A stretch of 64,000 bases of DNA. It comes from Macropodus opercularis. Its lineage: Eukaryota > Chordata > Actinopteri > Anabantiformes > Osphronemidae. This document shows, piece by piece, positions 30,549-41,664 of the stretch (positions are counted from its first letter, which is position 1; the number at the start of each line of letters is the position of its first letter). Location of the stretch: assembly GCA_030770545.1 (NCBI GenBank), contig CM061104.1, forward strand, positions 9,929,001-9,993,000. The letters run 5' to 3'. The position numbers were made by a program, and so were the translations under genes. The notes beneath the pieces were generated by a model. The model had not been told where the DNA came from. It searched no databases and saw nothing but the letters and a program-made list of their open reading frames with translations.

Positions 30549-33500
30549 CTAGTTGATTTCTACAGTGTGTTCCTGGACGTAGACGATGTAGTGGTGAGCG
30601 TTTTCTCCCTGAGTGAGGACTGTCAGAGCCTCTAGGCCGTGTGCATCCTCCACCACCATCACCTGTTCGCCGGTCAGATCCCCGTCTGCGTTCACCACCA
30701 TCAGCTGGTTGCCGCAGTCACCAACATCCTGTTCATCTGCCACCTGCAACTTCAGCCACAGCTAAATGTCAATACTCAGTTGTCACAACTTGTGATTCCC
30801 TGCTTGACCGATGTGCAGTAGTTACCTGTTGTACCACAGCGACGGTGCCTGGGGCCATTGCGACCATGGAGGTGACGGCATCATGAGTCTCTGAACTGAA
30901 TTCTGTGATCTGCTGGATATTAACTGGATACAAACAATGCAAATATACATTTACAAGTGCACAGAGTCTACCTAAGCACACAACTTACGACTATAAATGA
31001 TAATATTCATGAACAGTAGTTTTAAATAGAGCTTGCATGTTTGACACTTTGACTGTTGTTACCGTTGCTGTGCACGGCTGCTACAGTTGCTTCTGCCTGC
31101 TCTTCATCTTCCACAGACACATACTGAGCTTCCACAGTTTCCCCCACCTGGATGTTTACACAATTGGCACAGGTTATGCTCAGTAAACTGTACTTGATCT
31201 TTTTGTGTGTATACTGTTTACCTCCCAGACGCCTTCCACCACTTTCAGGCTGTGCTTGCTCTTCAAGTGGCGGTTCAGCTCCCACTTGGTGCCATATACA
31301 AACTCACATTCAGGACACTTCATGCCACCTAAAACATGTTTAGATAATTTCAGCTACATTTAAATAATGCACGCTGCCAGGGTTGTTTGCAGTGTTACAT
31401 AAAATCTGATGGACATGGACATCAGACCTTGCTGTTTCAGAGAGTCAGGGTTGGGAAGTCCCGGTCCGGCATTCTCATATTTCTGATCTGGGTGTTTCAT
31501 GTTGTAGTGACGTTTGAGGGGACCAGCAATGTTACAGGAGTAGTGGCAGTGGGCACAACGAAATGGCTACAGAGACAGTCAATCACAGTTACACAGTTAT
31601 GCAAAACGGTATGGAAATAAAAATACTACTGTTACTAAATAGACGAAGAGTTTTAATATCTACATGTTGACATGTTGTTAGCAGTTTGCAGGGCAATACG
31701 ACAGAAAGATCCTAATAGTGAGGCTGCATGTAGTCGTGCGTTACCTTAAATTCAGCGTGTTGCTCCATGTGTCTGAGTAATGAAGGTTTAGAGACCGATG
31801 TGAAGTCACACTCTGAACACTGAAAGGGTTTACCTGAAAACGCACAAATGAAACACCCGTATTTTTATTGTCCTTTCCCTCAAACATCAATACAATATCA
31901 TTCAACATTAGGATGGATAATAGATAATAATGACGAGCAAACCTTCATCTGTGTGTGTCAGTCTGTGGCTTTTCAGGGTGACTTTAGACTTGAACTTTTT
32001 ACCGCACAGATCACAGAGATGCCGTTTCTCTGTGTTGTGTCGATTCATATGAGTCTTCAGATTACTCCTGCTGCGGCCTGCGTAGTCACACACGCTGCAG
32101 ACATATGGCTTCAGACCTAAAAACGCACACACATGTGTTAGTAACGTGAAGAATATTATACTACTGATGTTTTGACTCACCTGATCTTAAGTTTAACATA
32201 AAACAAACTGTAAATAGTTCCAGCACGTCACAGTAAAGTGATGAGGGATACGCTTAGTCCAAGCCCGTACTGTGGTTACACTGGCTTTTGTGAGTGCAAC
32301 CAGCAGTGAGCTCATCAGCAGCCATCAGGTTTGCTTAACTTCAGGTGTATTTATGGTAAATTGGATGCATTCAGCGAGACCTTCATCAACATCTGTGCTG
32401 GGGTTTTGTCTGCCAGCTAACGCAGCCTCGTGACAGATGTAACTTCAAGCTAAACAGCACATCAAGGTGGTGAAGCAAGGACAGAGCCAGGGAGCTAAAA
32501 GTCACTTTTATTAGTTATATAAATAATCGTGGTTTAGTGGTGATGATGCTTTATTTAACTATTTCAGTTGTGCAACCACTGGCTGATCAGCTGTGTAGTG
32601 TCTCATTACTGAATTTCTCTGTCCTCCTGGGTGGCAGCCAAAAACAGAGGAAGACAGGAGCACCAACCACAGAGTAATCAAACAGTGACACAACAGAGAG
32701 TTTGTGTGTGCTTGCGTTGACTCCGACCTTGATGGGCCCAGACGTGCTGCTGAAAGTCACTGCTGTTCTTTAGGAAGTAGGAGTCACAGTACGGGCACTT
32801 CTCTGCTCGCTGCACCATCAGTCCTTTACCCTGCACACGTACCGAATCTGTGTGTGCAAACACACACACATATACGCAAGTTTGAATGTTGTAATGAAAA
32901 ATGTGATGTGGATTTGGTTAAAAACAAAGAAGAAAAAGAATCAAAGGACATGCTGACTAAAATTAGATGTGTGTGTTTGTCTGGTCTGACTTCAGATACA
33001 CCTGTGTGTTCTTTACCAGGGTGAGATGTTTTGACGTGGTGTTTCAGTCTGTGCTCTGGATAGCAATGCTGGCAGACGGGGCACTCTACACTCTTCCCCT
33101 GTAACATATTACATTTGACAAAAACGGCGTTAATTTTGCAACTATTATTGACATAACAATACATGACAGTATCCTTAATGTAAGAACAAGGCAGCATCAA
33201 TTTTTGGGCCTATATTCTACTGCAAATAAATTATACTGTTCTGAGTTACACCAGACAAAACCATAAAGCGACACTGAATAAAACTTGGTCTTCCTCATTA
33301 TTCCCTGAATACCGAGGATGTCCTCAGGATGGATACCTGTCCCTGGTGCGTCTTCACATGGGCTTGTAGTTTGTATTTGTCAGGTGTGGTGTATGTGCAG
33401 CCGGGATGAGAGCAAGGCAACATCACACCGCTGTGCTTCTGGATCTGGTGCCGCTTCAAAGAGCTTTTGGTGATTGATGAGTAGTTACACTTTGAACAGT

Positions 33501-36500
33501 AGTGTGAGTGCTCCTTGGTGTGTGTGCGTACATGGACGTTATAGTGGACTTTGTACCAGAACAGTTTACCTGTAGTAGGGAAAAAAAGCAGCAAAATGGT
33601 TTAATAGTTAGGTTAGACTAGTATCATATATATATATATATATTATAATGTAATACAATAAAAGTACAACAGAAAATAAATAAACAAAATAAAGCCATCA
33701 TCTCACCACAGTATTGACATTCTAGGTCGCCATAAATTTTCCGGAGCCGTTGGAAAGTTTCCATATTAAGCCGAGTCTTCTGAAGAGACGAAATAACATG
33801 GTGGAACGCGTTCTGATCGAAAAGCTCAGAATCCTACCGGCAAAAAAAACACAAAACAAGTCACCAGGAAATCTGCTTCTGAGGAAGAGGAGAAGACCTG
33901 AGTTTAGGCTAGCAGCAAAAAGAATTACACATGTGGTAAAGGTGGAATAACTGCAACCATCTACTGTCCTGCACACCCACAGAGATAACGAATAGAAATG
34001 ACGCACTGGCACTCAATGAACAGCACAAGGAATAAAGAATTTGACTTACTGTTGTGCTTAACGGACTTAAATAATTTACACACATTTGCAGATCTGTAGG
34101 ACACACAGGGCTGTGATCAGTTTACCTTCTCTGAATGCACAGTCTGGTCCTCGTCTCCTGAAGGTGCTGATGGTGGTGGTGCTTCACTCAAATCACACTC
34201 GCCTGGGTGTGTGTTTTCTAAAACCTTGTGCTCCAAGACAGGAGTGTGCTGTGACTTCTCAGCATCCCTGCAACCTTCCTCTGCACCCCTATTATTTAAT
34301 ACTTCAGGTTTTCCCGTATCTCCCTCTATCACCTGCACTCCTTCTTCTCTGGTACCCTGAGATTTATGTTCTTCGCTCTGTAACTCCCTCTCTGCCACTT
34401 CTGGCTGTTCCCCTCCCACATCTCGCCACTCCTCCACACCATTTCTTCTAACTTCCTCTGTTTTCTTATCTTGACCGTCCTCCTCTATACTTTGGTCTTG
34501 CTTTCTCCTTTTCTCTGCACCTTCCCTCTCCTCATCCCCCCACATGTCTCCTCCAGGCTGCATCAGGTAGTAGCTGCTGTTGATACAGTCTGTGAAGGTC
34601 TGTTCCTGGTCCATTTCAGAGTGAGACTCCTTCAAGTGGCTCTTCAAACTGTGAGAGCTGACAAACTTGCCATCGCAGACACAGCACACGTATAGGAAGA
34701 GGTGTTTCCTGACATGGGCAGCAAGACCGGTCATCTTGGTCGCAGCGTGGTCACAGAGGAGGCAGGCGAACGGCCGCTGGGGCCCGTGGATCAACATGTG
34801 GCGCTCACGCTGAAGTTGGTTTTTGAAACGTCGGTTACAAGTGGGACAGTGGTAGAGGAGCTGTCTGAGGCCCTGACGAGTCTTTAACCTGGTTTAGATT
34901 AATAAGGTGAACAGTCGGAAAGGAAATGTTACAGTTGTTAAGTTATAAGGAAAGAAAAAGCTGCAGATCAAACCTCAGTTGTTGGTAGCTGTGATAGACA
35001 GCAGGGTCCTTCAGGTTGTGTCGTTTATCCATGTGTTTCAGAAGGTTCTTCACGTCAGAGTACTTTTTCTCACAGAAACTGCAGTGCTGCTTCACCTTCA
35101 AGTGAACTCGCTCTACATGAACCTGCATTAGCAGAAAAAAGTGGGCCTTCATGCTGACAACTGATTTAATCAATATGGATGTAGCAACTGCAGCCTCTTC
35201 AAAACTACAGCTATAACCAAGAGTTGAAATCTCACACAGAAGAACAAATCCACTGAGAGCCATGATGTGTAAAGGTCGGTGGACTATGGAACTATGTTAC
35301 GTGTTACATCAACAACAGCGAAGTAATGGAGTAACAGTAATGGAGTAATAACAACACCTTAAGGTGTCCAGGGCTGAGGCAGTTGAAAGGGCAGTGCTGG
35401 CAGCTGAACTTCTCTCCTGTATGCTTCCTCAGGTGAACGTTCAGGTTGGCTTGAATTGAAAGTAAGAAAAGTGATGAATAGGAAACAGGGCAATGAAAAT
35501 AACGTATAACAGTAAGATTTAGCAGTTTCATTTTATATGAGACTGCAGATAACCCTATTCCGCTTTGTTGCTTGTCTGTGAGAACTGATGATTCTGAATT
35601 TCCTTATGGCCATCAAGGAAGCTTTATCTAGTTTTACGGACTATGTTAGGAATGAATCGTAGATGAAGCGGTACATGAGTCTATCTTTTATGGGTAGTAA
35701 GGCGGACTGTAGGTCTCAGCATTAGGTCTGAGTTCTGCACAGCCCTGCAAAACCCAAGAAGAAGCAACAGTGGTTACTGAAGCAAACGAGCTCACAGCAG
35801 CACGAGTGAGTCTGAATTTACCTTTGATGGCCGATGCATAGTCACAGTGTGGACACTGGAATGGTTTCTCCTGGGTGTGTGTCCGGAGGTGTGCGATCAG
35901 TGAGTGTCTGAACTTAAAGATTTTATTACAGAACTGACAGGTGAAGATCTTCAGCTGGCTCTGAAGTAAACTGGGAGGTATAGATGGAGATATTACACAG
36001 ATGACCGGCACTTTTAATATTTGTCTAAGAAAATTCTAACTATTGTTGTCTTCCAAATTAGAACCACATATAGTTTACACACTCAGCTACACCTAACCTC
36101 TAAATAACATCTTAATACATTAGTTAAAAGGTATTTATACAATACTTGGTAGAATCCTGCTTGATAGAATATTCCTGGAAGCCTCTGCTGACTGTTGTTG
36201 ATGTTGATGTTGTTGTAGATGACAGGTTAGAACTGGAAAACAAAGACAACACCGACAGGTTCAACTATGACAACTTTTGAGTTAGAAGATAAACGGCCAT
36301 TTCTCTGATATTACCTTTGGTCATGGTCTGTTTTAGGGATTTCTTCACAAGCTGTTGCCTCACTTTCAAGGTCTTGTGTTTGACTCTGAATGACTGCAGG
36401 CAGCTTAAAGCAGAGTAAAAGGTATTAAATGAACCGTAGAATACTGGGATTAACAAATACATTTGTGTCACTTTATGTGTTTTAATAAAAATATATTAGA

Positions 36501-38898
36501 GGAAAACTAAGCAGTATGATTGTTTCATCAGATTTACTGACTGTTTATTGATGAAACAGCAATTTCAGAGAAGTCCTGATAAATAATATCAAAACTATTT
36601 AGGTTTTAAAATGTAGGTGCGCAACATTTGTAAAGCTGATCTTACCTGAGTTTGAGCAGGGTTGGATACACAACTTTCTATTGAACTGTCCTCGACTGGA
36701 ACCATTTGAGAAACACCTATAAATGACAAAGCAACACATCATGTTTTTACAGTCGAAAGCTACACCCACCGGTAGCTGAAAAACTAATAAATCTTTAAAA
36801 CTGACCTGGAAGAGTTTCATCTTCTGTCAGAACAACATTGATTACTGGCTTTTTGCTTCCTGTTGATGGGCCCCCGTCTTTGGTGATGCGGCTTCGGTTG
36901 GTTCTTGGGGGTCTGAAACTGGCCGAGTCTTCAAGCATCAATTGAGAAAGGGTTCAATTATGAGACTAGAACTATAAAACTACAGTTGAATTCTATTCAC
37001 TGTTAATCCAAAAATGATATAATGAAAGTGTAAATCATATTTTGTCATATATCATATATACTCATCACCATGAAACTTGATCTTATTTATAGAAGCCATA
37101 ATCACGTCATACATTTACCTTTGTATCTCACAGGTCCTGGCTTTGCTGAGTTTTGGTGTGCCTGGTTTGTATCTGGTCCCCCATGCTCTGAACTCCCAAA
37201 ACCCTCAACCTCTGCTCCACCACGAACCCTCCCTGACAATGACACATTTGATAATCAGAACCCACTGAATAGTTAAGTTCAGTAAATGTATGTAAATGTC
37301 ATTTTTCTGTATAATGTCAAATACAGTGAGGACACTTTTTAACATAGTAATTCAGGTCAACATAACTGTTCTCTCTCAAGCATTCAGTGTTGTCAGTTTT
37401 ACTACTCACTGTCTTCCTCTTCCTCCATCTCATCTTCTTTCAGACAGATGTGTTTCAGGATCTGTCGTCTGTTGCTAAATGAACGATGACAGTCTCTACA
37501 CTCCAACCCCAACGTTCCAGCCTTGTCTTTGTCTGGCACCAAAGACAATAACAAAACTATTACAGGACTGGACTACGTATCCATTCCCACCTCATTAAAA
37601 CAATGACGTTTACAAAGAGACTAAGACTCTGATTTTAATTCTTATGAACTCAGATGAAAAAAAATGATCTCAAAATAAGAAATATGAGATAGATAACAAT
37701 GTCAACAAACAGTACTACCTCCCAGTGATCTATCTCTCAAGACCACCTCTTCCTTATTCTTCCCTCCTTGTTTTTGAGCACAGACCACTTGACAGTGGGT
37801 GGAATCAGCGTCACCCTCTGCCACATCTGTGCGTGTCTTCTTCGTAGAGCCCTTAGGTCGTCCACGTTTCCGCTTCACAGGGTTTTCTGTGGGACCACAG
37901 GACAGCAGATAACTTTTTTCATCTGTTAATTGCCTAAGACCAAAATGAACCACGAGTTTATCCTATGAATAATCAATTTATAGTCTTAATACATGATTAT
38001 GCATTAGATTCTGCTGTAAGAATCCTCTAAAAACATGAATACAAGTCCCGTTAATGATTGTTGTGACCTGCCAACGTCTCCGCAGGCTCTGCTCCAAGAG
38101 GCTGCAATGCAATGACGATGTCATCAAGACGCTCCTGCTCCGGGTGCAACTGGGAGCAATGGGCAAGCAGCAGAGAGCGGCTGGGAGAGAAGAGGTTGCA
38201 CAGCCGACACATAAACACTGAACTACCTGGGAGACAGGGAGGAGAAAGGCGTCAGATCAAACAGCATTGAGAGTGGCACAGATAAACTAAAAACTCACTT
38301 AAAAGTGAGAAATGGACTGCTTCTGTCTGCCTCTATATATGGAGGCAGACTGATGTGACTGAGGTGTTTATATCCACAAATTCTACTTCGTCATCTGTGA
38401 CAACAAGAAAACATGACCAGGATAAAGCACATATATAAGGAGAATTTTTTTCAAATGACTTTATATATTTTAATGTTTACCATAATGAAAACAAAGGAAA
38501 TTCTGATAGAGTTCAACATTACTTGAGAACAATTTATGTTGCTGTATTAAGACTTTTATTACTAGGGGACAATACCTGTCAGTTATTCAGTCCAGCAAGC
38601 TTTGCAAAACTTTTCGTTTTGACTCTGGTTAAAATAATACAAAACAAATCCATTTACATAATAGGCGTAAGCTGGTGCGTTTTATTTTTTTGAATAAGAC
38701 AACAACAAATAAACTGATCCTGTGTTAAACGTTTATACGGACACTGTATCCACGACATGGACACAAAATAAAAGCCGGCGCTGGAAGACGTTTTGAACTA
38801 AACGCATTTGTTTATTTAGCCCAAGCTAACATGAAGACCCGACAAACATATTCGAGTTGAAGCTAGCGCAAACTCTCACCCGCTGTTTGTCCATCCAT
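30549..38898 (-). CDS. zfat: Zinc finger and AT-hook protein ZFAT, complete, 24 coding exons
   Basis: ZFAT is a nuclear C2H2 zinc-finger regulator acting in haematopoietic and endothelial development and at centromeric chromatin. Exons: 38898-38880, 38226-38068, 37922-37719, 37532-37410, 37232-37119, 36928-36806, 36716-36646, 36385-36315, 36232-36146, 35970-35822, 35449-35358, 35122-34974, 34888-34126, 33833-33707, 33569-33337, 33098-33017, 32847-32728, 32116-31943, 31833-31745, 31566-31428, 31328-31222, 31147-31063, 30923-30826, 30743-30549. They join in one frame to 1190 aa (human 1243). The AT-hook KRKRGRPKGS lies near residues 76-86. About 19 Cys2-His2-type fingers follow from the N-terminal FMCRLCNLFSPSRS to CPECEFVYGTKWELNRH. 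An acidic, Glu/Lys-rich linker lies in the 763-nt exon. The C-terminus reads MVAMAPGTVAVVQQ and ends YVQEHTVEIN, like human ZFAT. The first coding exon gives only six codons. Small non-ZF exons 5-9 are the least conserved and the least certain. Confidence 0.95.
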
Positions 38899-39478
38899 CT
38901 CGCCCGCGTCAAAACAGCTTACGAATATGGAATTATTGATTGCCCTGGACGGCCATTTCACTAAATTAAATATCTTAGTTTGGTTTTATAACCGTTTATT
39001 TCCATATGCGCGTGGAAATTTCTGTCGAATCTGCGAAACAAATCCTTCCAGCTAACGGAAGAGATCGGGACGTCGATGTGTCGCGGCAGACAGCGCCTCC
39101 TGTGGCTGGAGGACGGAGCTGCTGCCAATTTCATAAAGAACAAGTCCAACTCTTTCCGTTGAGTAATGTGCAGCAAAATGAAACTTGGAACAGATGGATC
39201 GTTAACATGTAAGAAAATTGGCTAAATTCAATCAATTTCATTTAATAAAGAATGTGGAAATTTACAGACATACAAACATTTACGTCATTTGTCAAGTCAG
39301 TGTTCATTATCAGCCATAGAAACACACACACACACACAAAATTTAATCAAATAAATGCGCACACTTTGAACAAAAAAATAATTTTACCTTTTTACCTTCT
39401 CTAATTATTGTTCAGGACATGAGGCCATGTTGTATGAACCACATTTCCAAAAGACAAAATTTAATCTACACGTGTAAT
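38899..39478 (-). promoter_or_regulatory. zfat promoter / 5' UTR region
   Basis: This lies upstream of the zfat ATG (minus strand). The sequence next to the ATG and at about 39000-39130 is richer in CG than its surroundings (cgcgtcaaaacagc, cgggacgtcgatgtgtcgcgg), as expected of a TATA-less housekeeping-type promoter. The transcription start cannot be fixed from sequence. Confidence 0.45.
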
Positions 39479-40499
39479 GTTTATTTTTTATTATTATTGC
39501 AGGTATCAAACTAACTTTGCGTATATTTACAAAATAATTGACTGCATGAAAGTTGATTGCTGATAAGATCTGTCACTGTAATTTTTCTGGAAATGGGTTT
39601 GTAGATTTTAATACTGTTGTTGAGGTGACCATAAGATGGAAGCAATATGTTAAGTGCATGCTCTATCATCAGCAACCCCCCCCCCAAAAAAATAACACTC
39701 ATTCAGGAACTACACGAACAAATAAGTAAACTCCATCCCACAAGAAAATATGTTTCAGAATTTGTAGTGTAGAATAAATAATGAGAGGACAACATGTACG
39801 AGAAGAGCAGACAAAACAACCGTAATACTGTCATTAAATTATCTTTGTGCAGTGATTTGCTGTTGCTAACGAATGTTTCCTTCTGTGGGTGTTGTCAAAC
39901 AGGGCATAAAGTAATGCACTCACATTTGTAAACGTTTAAGCAAAGTGTGTATAATAACATTAAACTGGGATTGCGCCAAAACCAAATGAAGGCAGGGTGT
40001 TTTCCATGTAAAAGCAGATTTTCATAGCAGCTGTAAAGAACAACACACACATCTCATCACTGATACTGATATTGCTTATTTCTAAATTTCCCACATTTAA
40101 AGAACTTGGTTTTCTACACCGTTAACTTAAATCCATACAGAAAGGCTGCATAATATACCCTGATTGTGGTGAAGTTTAAACCTTTGTATTAAATATTAAT
40201 TAGATGGCATTTTCACAAATCAGATATCACTTGAGGTTTTGAAGGCCAGTACACTAGAAGCACAGTATAACAAATCCTCTCTATCTATGTTCAGGTTGAA
40301 AAAGAGACAAAATTTGGATTAGAAGAAAAATTGTGTTAACATTCAAACTTCCCCGTCTACGCAGGGGATAACGAGGTGGGTGTAATATTTGACTGTTTAA
40401 CGCAGTGTCAGTGAGACAAGGCTTGTGTGGTTGGATTCCTGAGAGCGTTTGTTGAGGGGTACAAGACAAGTCTGAGCGTGTTTGTTTGCGTATGTGTGT
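39479..40499 (-). other. Probable 3' UTR of ptp4a3
   Basis: No coding sequence is seen between the zfat promoter and the ptp4a3 stop codon. A minus-strand AATAAA (plus TTTATT) at about 39480-39485 would give a 3' UTR of about 1 kb. The assignment rests on position and the hexamer only. Confidence 0.4.
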
Positions 40500-41622
40500 T
40501 CACATGGTACAACACTTGTTCTTGTGAGTGTGAGAGTCTTTGAAGCGCAGCCTGTGCTTGGATCGATATTTCTCCAGGTAGGTTAGCTGTTTGCTGTTGA
40601 TCGCTCCACGACGCTTCCTAAAATGATAGGACACAAAGAAAAAAAAACACACACATATTGTATTTTTGCTGGTCAACGGTGGCGCCATGCTCTAAATTCT
40701 GCCTTCAGTGCTTTTCTAATCATCGTTTGTGTACAATTTAAATATTTAAAAATCAGTCTCAAAAGATCCTACTAAAGTTAAAAAATCATTACGAGAAACT
40801 GTGAACACTGTTAACATTAATGTTCTTGTTTGAATGTGATGCATGGACATGGAATTTATTGCCAACATCTGGATTAAGTTATACATGTGGATAAAATGTG
40901 TTTGTGATATAAAGGGAGAGAGTCTGGTACAACACTTACTGCCTGATAAGCTGAATAGCGTCTTCATACTTCATCCCACTTTCTATCAGAGCCAGAGCAA
41001 CCAGAACAGGGGCTCTACATGAATGCACAAGAGGGCAATTATGACTATGGTTTATTTTATTATGTCTCTGTGTGTCTCAATGCTAACATCTGTGCATCTT
41101 AAAAAAGAAACTGGGGGATTTTACAGTACCTTCCCAGACCTGCCACGCAGTGAACAGCCACACAGCATCCTGGTTCCTCCTGAAACTTCTTCTTCAGAAG
41201 ATTCAGCCAATCATCAACAAGTTTACTAGGGGGTGGGGCACCATCGTCAAAGGGCCAGTCCTGAGAGACAAGCAGAACAGATCTCCCACTCTACATTTTG
41301 CAAGCAGGACAAATCCTTTAGAAAAAGCATTGTGCACTTGAGTTGTTCATCCTCACCACGACGGTAATGCCATCTTTCTCAAGTGGGTTTTTGTCATAAG
41401 TGCTGTCACAGACCCGAACCACGGTGGTAACGCCATAACGCTTCAGGTCCTGGAGGAGTTGATAGCAGATATGAGTTCAGGTAGCAAATGTTTACAGAGC
41501 TCTTCACTGTATTTAGAGCTTCCTACCTCTATGAAGGAGTTCAGAGTGCTGTCTGTGGGGTTGTGTGTGATGAGGAATCGCATGTTCTTGTGGCACAGTT
41601 CCACTGGAGCCGGACGGTTCAT
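40500..41622 (-). CDS. ptp4a3: PRL-3 protein tyrosine phosphatase (type IVA member 3), complete
   Basis: PRL phosphatases are small prenylated dual-specificity-like phosphatases at the plasma membrane and endosomes. They bind CNNM magnesium transporters and promote cell migration. Five coding exons, 41622-41527, 41449-41357, 41260-41130, 41014-40940 and 40617-40500, join in frame to 170 aa. Visible features are the redox Cys46 (VRVCDS), the WPFDDG loop with general acid Asp69, and the signature HCVAGLGR with Cys101 and Arg107. The basic stretch KRRGAINSK precedes a CAAX box CCTM (prenylated Cys167). The tail RLRFKDSHTHKNKCC fits PTP4A3 better than PTP4A1 or PTP4A2. The start MNRPAP has an excellent context (GCCACCATG). 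The family's usual start three codons earlier is a CTG here, so the protein is three residues shorter than human PRL-3 (173 aa). Upstream non-coding exons must exist; an acceptor is visible just after base 41664. Confidence 0.96.
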
Positions 41623-41664
41623 GGTGGCCAGTGTGACCTTTGACTTCCCAGGATGACCTTTAAT
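41623..41664 (-). other. 5' UTR part of ptp4a3 first coding exon
   Basis: Between the ATG and a likely acceptor (minus-strand tttacacag, exon edge about 41664) lie 42 bases that stay open in the phosphatase frame (...VTLAT before Met). Earlier 5' UTR exons and the promoter are upstream and not fixed. Confidence 0.5.

Noticed and set aside
31141..31165. Minus-strand tgtaaacatcc, the miR-30 seed region
   Set aside because: It is the end of a zfat intron (acceptor at 31148). No complementary arm that would form a hairpin is present nearby, so the match is taken as chance.
34086..34451. Plus-strand 121-codon open frame
   Set aside because: It lies antisense to the large zfat exon 34126-34888, whose frame encodes zinc fingers and the acidic linker.
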